Made by a program: the position numbers and the translations under genes. Below are positions 51,785 to 60,955 of a stretch of 64,000 bases of DNA, in pieces (position 1 is the stretch's first letter; the number at the start of each line of letters is the position of its first letter). The stretch covers positions 682,001 through 746,000 of the forward strand of contig NZ_CP121699.1 of the NCBI RefSeq assembly GCF_029761935.1, read 5' to 3'. The stretch comes from Microbacterium testaceum (GTDB lineage: Bacteria; Actinomycetota; Actinomycetes; Actinomycetales; Microbacteriaceae). The notes under the pieces are model-generated. The model had not been told where the DNA came from and ran no database searches. It worked only from the letters and a program-made list of their open reading frames with translations.

Positions 51785-51816
51785 ACGGAAGCCCCGGCCT
51801 CGGCCGGGGCTTCCGT
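51785..51816. terminator. bidirectional terminator of the siderophore operons
   Basis: ACGGAAGCCCCGGCC (51785-51799), two-base loop, GGCCGGGGCTTCCGT (51802-51816): 15 perfect pairs between the convergent ATPase and siderophore-interacting genes. Confidence 0.85.
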
Positions 51817-51834
51817 CGTCGTCATGCCGGGCGT

Positions 51835-52764
51835 CTACGCCGTGCGCTCGACTTGCCCGGCGCGCCAGTAGCCCATGAACGCGACACGACCGCGGTCGAC
51901 GCCGCACCCCGAGACGAGCATGCGCCGCAGGAGCTTCACGGTCGACGACTCCCCCGCGATCCACGCGTAGAACTCGCCCTCGGCGTCGGCGGGGCTGTCC
52001 CACAGCAGGTCGACATCGAGGTCGATCTCTTCGAGAACCTGCGGACGGGGCGCGGCCGCGCGCTCCAGAATGTCACCGGATGCCGCGGCCCAGGCCTCCA
52101 TCGCTTCGATCAGCGCCTCGCCGTGCGGGCGTTCGCCGCGCGGGAGCCAGTGGACGCGCGCGTCTGCGCTGCGCACGGGGAGGGCGTCGTCGACATCGGG
52201 CACTTCGATGAACGCGTCGACGTCGAGACCGGGCTCGAGCCCCTCGAGCACGGCGCAGATCGCAGGAGCGGCGGTCTCGTCACCGGCGAGCAGAATGCGC
52301 CGCGCCGTGCCGGGGTGGAAGTCGATCCCCTGCGCCGAGTCGGCGCTGCGCGCGTCGGGGCCGACAACCACCAGGTGGTCCCCCGCCGTCGCCGCTTCGG
52401 CCCAGGACCCGGCCGGACCGGCGTCGTGGTGCACGACGAAGTCGATGTCGAGTTCGAGGGCCTCGGGGTCGATGCGGCGCACGGTGTACGTGCGGAAGGG
52501 CATGCGCTCCTCGTCGGGCAGGTCGCGCCAGCGCGTGTACCACTCGCCGTTGGCGATGGCCTCGGGGTCGTCCTGTCCGATGTCGCAGACGGTGCCGTCG
52601 CGGCCGGGCAGCACAAGCTTGACGCGCTGGTCACGGCGGTCGGTGCCGAACACGTCGAAGTCGGGTGAGGTGAACGTCACGCGCACGAAGTGCGGCGAGA
52701 GACGTCGCGCGGTCTTCACCACGGCGACGTACGGGCGGTAGGCGGGACGCGTGGCAGTGATCAC
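51835..52764 (-). CDS. siderophore-interacting protein (ferric-siderophore reductase, ViuB-like)
   Basis: 309 residues from GTG 52764. FAD-binding barrel with RVTFTSPDFDVFG and MPFRTYTVRRID, then an NAD(P)H domain with ILLAGDETAAPAICAVLEGL and FYAWIAGESSTVKLLRRML. Reduces ferric siderophore after uptake to free Fe(II). TATCCT lies six bases before the GTG, inside an iron box, so the gene is iron-repressed and probably leaderless. Convergent partner of the importer operon. Confidence 0.92.
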   Translation of the reverse strand: MITATRPAYRPYVAVVKTARRLSPHFVRVTFTSPDFDVFGTDRRDQRVKLVLPGRDGTVCDIGQDDPEAIANGEWYTRWRDLPDEERMPFRTYTVRRIDPEALELDIDFVVHHDAGPAGSWAEAATAGDHLVVVGPDARSADSAQGIDFHPGTARRILLAGDETAAPAICAVLEGLEPGLDVDAFIEVPDVDDALPVRSADARVHWLPRGERPHGEALIEAMEAWAAASGDILERAAAPRPQVLEEIDLDVDLLWDSPADAEGEFYAWIAGESSTVKLLRRMLVSGCGVDRGRVAFMGYWRAGQVERTA

Positions 52765-52768
52765 GAGA

Positions 52769-52787
52769 TAAGGATATCCTTACCTTG
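52769..52787. promoter_or_regulatory. DtxR/IdeR-type iron box overlapping the -10
   Basis: TAAGGATATCCTTACCTTG fits the DtxR consensus at 16 of 19 positions. The TATCCT at 52771-52776 (minus strand) is both part of the box and the likely -10 hexamer. Confidence 0.75.
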
Positions 52788-52834
52788 CTTCCGGATGCCA
52801 CGCCGCTGCCTCGACGGCGAGCTACCCGAGCCGG

Positions 52835-53998
52835 CTACGCGCGATCGACGAGCTTCCCGATCCTCTCGATCGCCTCGCGCAGCACCTCGGGAGCGCAGCC
52901 CACGTTGATGCGCACGTGGCCGATCCCCTCGACCCCGAACAGCGGGCCGTGGTGCAGGGCGACCTGCGCCTCGCGCCGGATGAACGGGGCGGGGTTGTCG
53001 CCCCAGCCGTACGCCGAGACGTCGACCCACGCGAGAAACCCCGCCTCGGGGATCCGATACCGCGCGAGCGGCAGATGCTCGGCGAGCAGATCGGCGAGCA
53101 GACGACGGTTGTCGTCCAGGGCCACGAGCAGAGAGGCCAGCCATTCGTCGCTCTCGGCCGAGAACGCAGCCCGGTTCGCCATGACGCCGAACAACCCGGC
53201 CCGCCACTCGACCTCCCACGGCAGCGCCCGCACGACCGCCGCGGTCTCCTCCCAGCCGGTCACGATGACGGCGCACTTCAATCCGGCGAGGTTGTAGGTC
53301 TTGCTCGCGCTCGTCACGATGTACCCGACCGCGGCCGCCTCGTCACCGGCATCCAGGAAGGGAGTGAAGACCGCGGGGGCGTGCGTGAGCGGCGCGTGGA
53401 TCTCGTCGCTGACCACGCTGGCGCCGTACCGCTTCGCGAGACGCGCGAGAGAGGCGAGGGAGTCCCGGGAGTGGACGGTCCCGGTGGGGTTGTGCGGGTT
53501 GCACAGCAGCACGGCGCGCGCTCCGCCCGCCAGGGCCGCCTCGATGCCCTCGAGGTCGAGATGCCAGCGCTCCCCGTCGTCGATCAGCGGGACGCGCTCC
53601 ACGACCGCCCCCGCCTCTTCGACCGTGTCGTAGAACGGCGGGTACACCGGGGGCGTCACGATCACCCGATCGCCGGGCGAGGTCACCCCCCGCAACACCT
53701 CGACGACGCCCATCATCACGTCGCCCGTCCAGCGGATGCGCGCCGGGTCCGGTCGCCACCCCCACTGCCGCTCGGCGAAGTCGGCGAAATCGAGGTCGAT
53801 GCCGGGACGCGGAGGTGTGTAGCCCGTGTCGCCGATCTCGACCGCCCGATGCAGCGCCGAGGTGATCGCCGGCGCCAGCGGGAAGTCGGTCTCGGCCACG
53901 AACATCGGGATGACGTCGTCGTCGTAGGAGCGCCACTTCGTGCTGCTGCGCTGACGCAGGAGCTCGAGCGGCAGGGCCTGCAACGGAGGAACGCTCAT
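52835..53998 (-). CDS. MalY/PatB-type aminotransferase (cystathionine beta-lyase like)
   Basis: 387 residues. PLP fold type I: PPVYPPFYDTVEEAG, LLCNPHNPTGTVHS, SDEIHAPLTHAP, and the Schiff-base lysine in TSASKTYNLAGLKCAVIV. The sequence matches MalY/PatB C-S lyases, which cleave cystathionine or cysteine conjugates. TAGGCT six bases before the ATG (leaderless), separate from the suf operon by a hairpin. Whether it supplies sulfur to Suf is speculation. Confidence 0.88.
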   Translation of the reverse strand: MSVPPLQALPLELLRQRSSTKWRSYDDDVIPMFVAETDFPLAPAITSALHRAVEIGDTGYTPPRPGIDLDFADFAERQWGWRPDPARIRWTGDVMMGVVEVLRGVTSPGDRVIVTPPVYPPFYDTVEEAGAVVERVPLIDDGERWHLDLEGIEAALAGGARAVLLCNPHNPTGTVHSRDSLASLARLAKRYGASVVSDEIHAPLTHAPAVFTPFLDAGDEAAAVGYIVTSASKTYNLAGLKCAVIVTGWEETAAVVRALPWEVEWRAGLFGVMANRAAFSAESDEWLASLLVALDDNRRLLADLLAEHLPLARYRIPEAGFLAWVDVSAYGWGDNPAPFIRREAQVALHHGPLFGVEGIGHVRINVGCAPEVLREAIERIGKLVDRA

Positions 53999-54115
53999 GC
54001 GAAAAGCCTAACGAGGACCCCGGATGCCGGCACCCGGCGCGTCAGAGGAGGACACACGGGCGCCAAGAGAGGCGCCGGTCGAAGGCGGGGGCACCGTTTC
54101 CCTCACCGGAACACC

Positions 54116-54145
54116 GAACGCCCACCCCCGCAGGGATGGGCGTTC
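54116..54145. terminator. hairpin downstream of the suf operon
   Basis: GAACGCCCA (54116-54124) and TGGGCGTTC (54137-54145) pair over nine bases, 16 bases after the SufT stop on the minus strand. Confidence 0.65.
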
Positions 54146-54161
54146 AGGAAGGATTCTGCGG

Positions 54162-54491
54162 TCAGATCGCGAAGCCGAGCGCGCGCATCATGTCGCGGCC
54201 GTCGTCGGTGATCCGCTCGGGACCCCACGGCGGCATCCACACCCAGTTGATGCGGAAGCGTTCCACGACATTGTCGAGGGCCTGGGCGGTCTGCTCTTCG
54301 AGCACGTCGGTCAGCGGGCAGCCGGCCGAGGTGAGAGTCATGTGGATGACGAGCGCGTCGTTCTCGTCGTCCCACGCGAGATCGTAGATGAGGCCGAGGT
54401 CGACGACGTTGATCCCCAGTTCGGGGTCCATGACGTCTTTGAGGGCCTCGGTGACCTCGTCGTACTTCTCGGGAGCGAGGGTTGCGGTCAT
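54162..54491 (-). CDS. sufT: SufT/MIP18-like iron-sulfur assembly factor
   Basis: 109 residues of the DUF59 family: LKDVMDPELGINVVDLGLIYDL and the metal-binding TLTSAGCPLTDVLEEQ with the conserved Cys. Assists cluster maturation. It lies nine bases after SufC, but also has TAGGAT six bases before its ATG, so it may have its own leaderless transcript as well. Confidence 0.88.
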   Translation of the reverse strand: MTATLAPEKYDEVTEALKDVMDPELGINVVDLGLIYDLAWDDENDALVIHMTLTSAGCPLTDVLEEQTAQALDNVVERFRINWVWMPPWGPERITDDGRDMMRALGFAI

Positions 54492-54500
54492 GTAACGATC

Positions 54501-55271
54501 CTACGCGTCGATCGGCGTACCGGCCTCGAGGAAGCGGTCGTAACCCTCTTCTTCGAGTCGGTCGGCGAGCTCGGGCCCGCCCTCTTCGACGATCCGCCCC
54601 TTGACGACCACGTGCACGAAGTCGGGGCGGATGTAGCGCAGGATGCGCGTGTAGTGCGTGATGAGCAGCACGCCGAGGTCGGTCTGCTCCTTGGCGCGGT
54701 TCACGCCCTCGGACACGATCTTCAGCGCGTCGACGTCGAGGCCGGAGTCGGTCTCGTCGAGCACGGCGATCTTCGGCTTGAGCAGCTCGAGCTGGAGTAT
54801 CTCGTGACGCTTCTTCTCGCCGCCCGAGAAGCCCTCGTTGACGTTGCGCGAGGCGAACTTCGGGTCCATGCGAAGGTTCTCCATGGCGCCCTTGACGTCC
54901 TTCGTCCACGAGCGGATGGCCGGAGCCTCGCCGTCGATGGCCGTCTTGGCCGTGCGGAGGAAGTTCGTCACCGTGACGCCGGGGATCTCGACCGGGTACT
55001 GCATCGCGAGGAAGAGGCCCGCGCGAGCGCGCTCGTCGACGCTCATCTCGAGCACGTCTTCACCGTCGAGGGTGATCGAGCCGCTCGTGACGGTGTACTT
55101 GGGGTGACCGGCGATCGTGTACGCCAGGGTCGACTTGCCGGAGCCGTTGGGGCCCATGATGGCGTGGGTCTCACCGGTGCGCATGGTCAGCGTCACTCCG
55201 TTGAGGATCGGGGTCGTACCGTTCTCCGTCTCGACCGTCACGTGGAGGTCGCGGATCTCGAGGACAGACAT
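54501..55271 (-). CDS. sufC: Fe-S assembly ATPase SufC
   Basis: 256 residues. Walker A GPNGSGKSTLAYTI near 38, signature FSGGEKKRHEILQL, Walker B IAVLDETDSGLD and the SufC-specific ITHYTRILRYIRPDFVHV. Forms the SufBC2D scaffold complex. Confidence 0.95.
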   Translation of the reverse strand: MSVLEIRDLHVTVETENGTTPILNGVTLTMRTGETHAIMGPNGSGKSTLAYTIAGHPKYTVTSGSITLDGEDVLEMSVDERARAGLFLAMQYPVEIPGVTVTNFLRTAKTAIDGEAPAIRSWTKDVKGAMENLRMDPKFASRNVNEGFSGGEKKRHEILQLELLKPKIAVLDETDSGLDVDALKIVSEGVNRAKEQTDLGVLLITHYTRILRYIRPDFVHVVVKGRIVEEGGPELADRLEEEGYDRFLEAGTPIDA

Positions 55272-55323
55272 GGTGTTCCTTACTCGTAAGTCTTCAGGTC
55301 GTGGGCGTTGTCGTGAGCGGCGC

Positions 55324-55653
55324 TCAGGCCGTCGCCTTGGTGACGGCGGGATCGATGAGCACGTCGTCTCCGTCGATCACGACCTCGTACACGGGGACCG
55401 GCTCGTAGGCCGGGAGGTTCAGGGGGCGGCCGGTCTTCAGCGAGAACGCCGAGCCGTGGGCCCAGCACTCAAGCGTCTCGCCCTCGACGAAGCCGTCCGA
55501 CAGCGAGATGTCGCCGTGCGTGCAGACGTCGCCGATCGCGTGGACCTCGCCGTTGCCGTCGAGGACGACCGCCATGGCGACGCCGTCGATCTCGACGCGG
55601 AGCGCCTCGTCTTGGACCAGTTCGCTCAGTGCGCAGGCGCGCGAGGCGCTCAC
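55324..55653 (-). CDS. Rieske-type ferredoxin of the suf operon
   Basis: 109 residues. [2Fe-2S] Rieske ligands C44-T-H46 and C63-x2-H66 (CTHGDISLSDG, CWAHGSAF). Annotated in relatives as non-heme iron oxygenase ferredoxin subunit. It overlaps the SufD stop by four bases, so it is made with the Suf scaffold, possibly as electron donor or as first client. Confidence 0.92.
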   Translation of the reverse strand: MSASRACALSELVQDEALRVEIDGVAMAVVLDGNGEVHAIGDVCTHGDISLSDGFVEGETLECWAHGSAFSLKTGRPLNLPAYEPVPVYEVVIDGDDVLIDPAVTKATA

Positions 55654-56855
55654 GCGGCGGCCCCCTCGGCCAGCTCGTGCTCGATCGCCCCGATGAGCTC
55701 GGTCTCGAGCTCGGGGATGCCGATGCGCTGCACGATCTCGCTGAGGAAGCCGAGCACGACAAGGCGACGCGCTTCGTCTTCGGCGATGCCGCGAGCCTGC
55801 AGATAGAACAGCTGCTCGTCGTCGAAGCGACCCGTGGCGCTGGCGTGGCCGGCACCCTGGATGTCGCCGGTCTCGATCTCGAGGTTCGGGATCGAGTCGG
55901 CGCGGGCGCCGTCGGTGAGCACGAGGTTGCGGTTCGCCTCGTATGAGTCGGTGCCCGTGGCATCCGGTCCGATCAGCACGTCGCCGATCCAGACGCTGCG
56001 CGCGCTCTCGCCCTGCAGCGCGCCCTTGTAGAGCACGTCGCCGACGGTGTGCGGACCCTTGTGGTGCAGGTAGACCTGCGACTCGAGGTGCTGACCGGCG
56101 TCCGAGAACGACAGGCCGTACAGGCGCCCCTCGGCGCCGGGGCCCGAGAGCTCCACCGAGGGGTTCACGCGCACGACACCGCCGCCGAAGCTCACCACGA
56201 CGTGCGTGAGCTTGGCGTCGCGGTCGACACGGGCCTGGTGGGATGCCGCGTGCACGGCGTCGTCGTTCCAGCGCTGCACCGACACGACGGTGAGGTCGGC
56301 GCCGTCGCGCACGATGATCTCGACGTTCTGCGCGTGGTTCGCCGTGCCCTCGTGACGCAGCACCACGGTGCCGCGCGAGTTGGGCTGAGCCTCGATCACG
56401 ACGTGGGCGTGCGCGAGGCCGCCCGTGCCGGTCAAGCGCACCACGACGGGCTCGTCGAGCTCGACGTTCGCGGGGATCCGCAGGAGCGGAGCCTCGGTCT
56501 CGTGCGTCCAGGCGAGGGCCGCGGGCAGGTCTTCGGGCCGGAAGTGCTCACCGCGCGGCGCGTCGCCGGCGGCCAGGCGCAGCTGCTCCACGGCATCCGG
56601 CGCCTGCACGTCGACGGAGATGACACCGGACGGACCGGCCTCGTCGACGAACAGCGGAGCCAGGCGCGCGATCGGGCTGAGCTTCCAGTTGACCTCGCGC
56701 CCCGTGGGGGTGCCGAAGTCGGCCGGGTCGAACGAGGTCAGACGCTCCGAGCGCGTCTGAACCGGAACGACGGATGCCACGAGGGCTGCTGGGTCGATGT
56801 GACCCGTACCGGCGCCAGTCGACTGTGCCGTGGGTGATTCGGTCGCAGTCGTCAT
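55650..56855 (-). CDS. sufD: Fe-S assembly protein SufD
   Basis: 401 residues. SufB/SufD beta-helix with the C-terminal LTDGARADSIPNLEIETGDIQGAGHASATGRFDDEQLFYLQARGI. Scaffold partner of SufB; its ATG abuts the SufB stop without a gap. Confidence 0.93.
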   Translation of the reverse strand: MTTATESPTAQSTGAGTGHIDPAALVASVVPVQTRSERLTSFDPADFGTPTGREVNWKLSPIARLAPLFVDEAGPSGVISVDVQAPDAVEQLRLAAGDAPRGEHFRPEDLPAALAWTHETEAPLLRIPANVELDEPVVVRLTGTGGLAHAHVVIEAQPNSRGTVVLRHEGTANHAQNVEIIVRDGADLTVVSVQRWNDDAVHAASHQARVDRDAKLTHVVVSFGGGVVRVNPSVELSGPGAEGRLYGLSFSDAGQHLESQVYLHHKGPHTVGDVLYKGALQGESARSVWIGDVLIGPDATGTDSYEANRNLVLTDGARADSIPNLEIETGDIQGAGHASATGRFDDEQLFYLQARGIAEDEARRLVVLGFLSEIVQRIGIPELETELIGAIEHELAEGAAA

Positions 56856-58274
56856 TTAGCCTACGGATCCTTCCATGCCCATTTCGATGAGCTTGTTGAG
56901 TTCGAGCGCGTACTCCATGGGGAGCTCCCGCGCGATGGGCTCGATGAACCCGCGGACGATCATGGCCATGGCCTCGTCTTCGGGCATGCCGCGCGACTGC
57001 AGGTAGAACAGCTGCTCTTCGCTGACCTTCGAGACCGTGGCCTCGTGGCCGAGCTGCACGTCGTCGACGCGGATGTCGATCGCGGGGTAGGTGTCGCTGC
57101 GCGAGATCGTGTCCACGAGCAGGGCGTCGCAGCGCACGGTGTTGGCGGAGTGGTGCGCGTTGGCGTCCACCCGCACCTCGCCGCGGTATCCGGCACGACC
57201 GCCGCCACGGGCGATCGACTTCGAGACGATCGACGACTGCGTGTACGGCGCCATGTGGATCATCTTCGCGCCGGCGTCCTGGTGCTGACCGGGACCGGCG
57301 AAGGCGACCGACAGGGTCTCGCCCTTGGCGTGCTCGCCCATCAGGTAGATGGAGGGGTACTTCATCGTCACCTTGGAGCCGATGTTGCCGTCGACCCACT
57401 CCATGGTCGCGCCCTCGTGGGCGATCGCACGCTTGGTGACGAGGTTGTAGACGTTGTTCGACCAGTTCTGGATCGTCGTGTAGCGCACGCGGGCGTTCTT
57501 CTTCACGATGATCTCGACCACGGCCGAGTGCAGCGAGTCGCTCTTGTAGATCGGAGCGGTGCAGCCCTCGATGTAGTGGACGTAGCTGTCCTCGTCGGCG
57601 ATGATCAGCGTCCGCTCGAACTGACCCATGTTCTCGGTGTTGATGCGGAAGTACGCCTGCAGCGGGATCTCGACATGGACGCCCTTGGGGACGTAGACGA
57701 ACGAACCGCCCGACCAGACGGCCGTGTTCAACGCCGCGAACTTGTTGTCACCGGCGGGGATGACGGTGCCGAAGTACTCCTCGAAGAACTCGGGGTGCTC
57801 GCGCAGGGCGGTGTCGGTGTCCATGAAGATGACACCCTGCTGCTCGAGGTCCTCGCGGATCTGGTGGTAGACCACCTCGGACTCGTACTGGGCGGCGACG
57901 CCGGCGACCAGGCGCTGACGCTCGGCCTCGGGGATGCCCAGCTTCTCGTAGGTGTTGCGGATCTCTTCCGGAAGGTCTTCCCAGGTCTGGGCCTGCTTCT
58001 CGGTCGAGCGCACGAAGTACTTGATGTTGTCGAAGTCGATCTCCGACAGGTCGGCGCCCCACGTGGGCATCGGCTTCTTGCCGAAGAGCTGGTAGCCCTT
58101 CAGGCGCGTCTTGAGCATCCACTCGGGCTCGGACTTCAGGGCCGAGATGCCGCGGACGACGTCTTCGTTGATGCCGCGCTGCGCGATCGCGCCCGCCGCG
58201 TCGGTGTCGTGCCAGCCGAACTCGTATTGCCCCAGGCTTTCGAGCTCTGGTCGGTCGATGAGGACATCGGACAT
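56856..58274 (-). CDS. sufB: Fe-S assembly protein SufB
   Basis: 472 residues from ATG 58274; a GTG nine bases upstream lies too close to the AAGGAG. Hallmarks are [30 protein letters not shown] (candidate cluster Cys), and the C-terminal [27 protein letters not shown]. First gene of the operon sufB-sufD-Rieske-sufC-sufT. No SufR-type regulator precedes it; ctaA diverges. Confidence 0.95.
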   Translation of the reverse strand: MSDVLIDRPELESLGQYEFGWHDTDAAGAIAQRGINEDVVRGISALKSEPEWMLKTRLKGYQLFGKKPMPTWGADLSEIDFDNIKYFVRSTEKQAQTWEDLPEEIRNTYEKLGIPEAERQRLVAGVAAQYESEVVYHQIREDLEQQGVIFMDTDTALREHPEFFEEYFGTVIPAGDNKFAALNTAVWSGGSFVYVPKGVHVEIPLQAYFRINTENMGQFERTLIIADEDSYVHYIEGCTAPIYKSDSLHSAVVEIIVKKNARVRYTTIQNWSNNVYNLVTKRAIAHEGATMEWVDGNIGSKVTMKYPSIYLMGEHAKGETLSVAFAGPGQHQDAGAKMIHMAPYTQSSIVSKSIARGGGRAGYRGEVRVDANAHHSANTVRCDALLVDTISRSDTYPAIDIRVDDVQLGHEATVSKVSEEQLFYLQSRGMPEDEAMAMIVRGFIEPIARELPMEYALELNKLIEMGMEGSVG

Positions 58275-58522
58275 GGTGATCACTCTCCTTCTCGGGCCAC
58301 AACGGTGTCATCCGCCCCGACATTCCGGACTCCGGTCGAAGTCCCAGGAAGGTCGCTGGTGGGCCCGCTCGAAGGCGCTGGCTGCGCGCCTAGACTGTCG
58401 TGGGTGCGGTTCGCGCGAGCGCTGCACCCGGACCCTCTGATTCTACAGGCAACACCCGCTCCCGGCATGGCACCCCCGCTCTCCCACCGCCCGGAGCATC
58501 TCGACGCCAGGAAGCCGTACGT

Positions 58523-59509
58523 ATGCCCTCCGCCTCGTCCCCCATCGCCACGACACGCGTCCCCGCACCCCTGCGACGGATCGTCGAGTGGCTCCCGACC
58601 GACGTCGACCGCCGTGTGCGCGTCTTCGCGTGGTTGTCGTTCGTGGCCGAGGTGCTGATCATCGGCACCGGCGGGGCCGTCCGACTGACGGGGTCGGGCC
58701 TGGGCTGCCCCACCTGGCCGCGCTGCACCCCCGACTCCCTCGTGAACACCCCCGAGATGGGCATCCACGGCATCATCGAGTTCGGCAACCGCACGCTGAC
58801 CGGGCTCGTCGGCATCCTGGCCCTCACCGTGGTGGTGCTGATGTGGCGCATGCGTCACGAGCGCCGCGTGCTGTTCGTGCTCTCGCTCGTCGTGCTCGTC
58901 GGGATCATCGCGCAGGCGGTCGTGGGCGGCATCACGGTGCTCACCGGCCTGAACCCCTTCATCGTCGGGTTCCACTACATCGCGTCGGTGTCGATCGTGG
59001 CGGTGTGCGCGGCGTTCCTCGTGCGCATGAAGCAGCCGGTTGGGCCGCGCCTGCTCGCCGCCCCGCGCTGGTTCGCCGGGCTCATCCACGCGACGACCGG
59101 CGTGCTCGCCCTCACCATCGTCTTCGGCGTTCTCACCACCGGCGCCGGCCCGCACTCGGGCGACGCCTCGGCCGGACGCAACGGCTTCGACGCCGAGGTG
59201 CTCGAGCACGTGCACTCCTGGCCGGGATACGCCCTGTTCACCCTGACGCTCGTCGCGGTCATCGCGTCCTGGCGCCTGCGCCTGCCGGTGCGCCGCTGGG
59301 CCGTCGCCCTGCTGGCCGTCGAGCTGGTGCAGATCGCGGTGGGGCTCTACCAGGCCCGCAACGGCCTGCCCGAGTGGGCCGTGGGCACCCACATGGTCCT
59401 GGCCGCTCTGGCCGCCGCGACCATGACTGTCGTCGTTCTGCGCCTCAAGGTGTCCGCGATCGCGGGGCGTCAGGGTGCCGCGCGCGAGACGGCGGCTGCT
59501 CACGGCTGA
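58523..59509 (+). CDS. ctaA: heme A synthase
   Basis: 328 residues from ATG 58523; earlier in-frame ATG codons add a basic tail without similarity. Eight membrane helices. The CtaA marks are GGAVRLTGSGLGCPTWPRC (with the paired cysteines), E/H in GIHGIIEFGNRTLTG, H in FHYIASVS, H in VHSWPGYALF and H in GTHMVLAAL. Oxidises heme O to heme A for the aa3 oxidase. Confidence 0.93.
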   Translation: MPSASSPIATTRVPAPLRRIVEWLPTDVDRRVRVFAWLSFVAEVLIIGTGGAVRLTGSGLGCPTWPRCTPDSLVNTPEMGIHGIIEFGNRTLTGLVGILALTVVVLMWRMRHERRVLFVLSLVVLVGIIAQAVVGGITVLTGLNPFIVGFHYIASVSIVAVCAAFLVRMKQPVGPRLLAAPRWFAGLIHATTGVLALTIVFGVLTTGAGPHSGDASAGRNGFDAEVLEHVHSWPGYALFTLTLVAVIASWRLRLPVRRWAVALLAVELVQIAVGLYQARNGLPEWAVGTHMVLAALAAATMTVVVLRLKVSAIAGRQGAARETAAAHG

Positions 59510-59738
59510 GGCGCCGACGACGCGCGACCGAGTTGCCCCGAACGGACCGCGTTCCCCCGCGCAAGGCCCACGAGACCCCCTTATACGCTCATAGGCGATT
59601 CATCGGCGACCCCTACACGGAGCACTGGCTCGTAGGTCATCGTTGATCGTGGCACTTCCGTGCCCACCGTCCCGTCGTCCCCCGCTTCGGGACCCGCCGC
59701 CCGACAACCCCCTGTCGGAACGACAAGGAGTACTCCCC

Positions 59739-60221
59739 ATGAAGACTCGTCCCCGCCTGGTGACCAGCATCCCGTTCTGGGTGCTCGTCGTCGCATCCCT
59801 GGCCGCCATCGCCGGCGGACTCGCGATCGTCCTGAACGGGATCGACGCGATGGAGCAGGTGCTCAACGACCCGAACGCCACCGTCGTGCAGGTCTACGTC
59901 GGCCAGTCGTGGGTCGTCGTCGGCGCCGCCGTCCTCGGTGCCGGCGCCATCGGCATCGTCGCGGTCCTGGCGCTCGCCGCCGCGGCCACCCTCGTGCGTC
60001 GCCCCGACGTGTCGGTCGAGACGATCGACTGGTCCAGCGACGAGGAGACGGCTCCGCAGAGCGCCGCTCCGTTCGCCCCCGCGACGACGGCCACCCCCCT
60101 CGCGGTCGAGGACGCCGACGTCGAGGTGCCCTCGACGGCCACGGCTCCCCCGCAGGCCCGCGCGTCCGCGAGCCACGACGAGCCCCGCCTCGACGCCGGA
60201 GACGACACGACGCGCCGCTGA
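59739..60221 (+). CDS. uncharacterised two-helix membrane protein
   Basis: 160 residues from ATG 59739 with AAGGAG before it. Helices at about 9-30 (FWVLVVASLAAIAGGLAIVL) and 51-78, then a hydrophilic Ala/Pro/Asp-rich tail of 80 residues. I do not recognise a family; no function is suggested by the sequence. Followed by a perfect 17-bp hairpin. Confidence 0.75.
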   Translation: MKTRPRLVTSIPFWVLVVASLAAIAGGLAIVLNGIDAMEQVLNDPNATVVQVYVGQSWVVVGAAVLGAGAIGIVAVLALAAAATLVRRPDVSVETIDWSSDEETAPQSAAPFAPATTATPLAVEDADVEVPSTATAPPQARASASHDEPRLDAGDDTTRR

Positions 60222-60232
60222 TCATCTCTCCT

Positions 60233-60270
60233 CGAAGCGCCCGCCCCCGCACCCGGGGGCGGGCGCTTCG
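60233..60270 (+). terminator. strong hairpin after the membrane protein gene
   Basis: CGAAGCGCCCGCCCCCG (60233-60249) pairs perfectly with CGGGGGCGGGCGCTTCG (60254-60270) around a CACC loop, 11 bases after the stop. Confidence 0.88.
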
Positions 60271-60307
60271 TGCGTGGGGGACGCGAGACGGTGCCTAGGC
60301 TGGTCGA

Positions 60308-60862
60308 ATGTTCACCTTGCGCACAACCCGGGAAGAAGACTGGCCCCGCGTGCGGGAGTTTCGAATCGAGAACGCCATCGACAACCCCGTCTCGTGGACC
60401 GCGACCGTCGAGGAGACGTTGCTCATCCCCGATGACGGCTGGAAGATGCGGGCGCGCCGCGGCGAGAATCCCGATACGACCAGCGTCGTCGCCACCGACG
60501 ATGAGTCGGGCCGCTGGCTCGGCATGATGAACGCGCAGCTGGGCGACGAGCACGGCCCCGAGCCCGTCCTCACGGGCGTCTACGTGACCCCCGACGCGCG
60601 CGGACGCGAGAACGGCGTCACCGATGCCCTGCTCGACTCCATCGTGCGGTGGGCCGACTCGCGCGGGGCCGCCCTGCGACTCTGGGTGGCTGAGGTCTCG
60701 GTGCCCGCTCGACGGTTCTACGCCCGCCGGGGTTTCGCCCCCACCGGACGGACGCAGGAGCTGCGCGTGCGCGGACGAGAGCCGCGCTCCGACGACGGTG
60801 GACTCGTGGAGATGAGCCTCGCTCTGACCACGGACGCCGACCGCTCTGCCTCCCCCGACTGA
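60308..60862 (+). CDS. GNAT-family N-acetyltransferase
   Basis: 184 residues. Acetyl-CoA binding region VLTGVYVTPDARGRENGVTDALLDSI and a late beta strand LWVAEVSVPARRFYARRGFAPTGR. The first Gly of the usual Q/RxxGxG/A loop is replaced in RGREN. Substrate unknown. TAGGCT six bases before the ATG, leaderless. Confidence 0.88.
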   Translation: MFTLRTTREEDWPRVREFRIENAIDNPVSWTATVEETLLIPDDGWKMRARRGENPDTTSVVATDDESGRWLGMMNAQLGDEHGPEPVLTGVYVTPDARGRENGVTDALLDSIVRWADSRGAALRLWVAEVSVPARRFYARRGFAPTGRTQELRVRGREPRSDDGGLVEMSLALTTDADRSASPD

Positions 60863-60914
60863 CCGTCACCGCGCGCTTCCCGCGACGCCGGGAGCCGGCA
60901 TCCCGAAACGACGA

Positions 60915-60944
60915 AGCACCCGTCCCGGAGACGCGACGGGCGCT
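60915..60944. terminator. hairpin between GNAT and ctaB genes
   Basis: AGCACCCGTC (60915-60924) pairs with GACGGGCGCT (60935-60944) with one G-T pair, between convergent genes. Confidence 0.6.
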
Positions 60945-60955
60945 GTCGAATCCGA

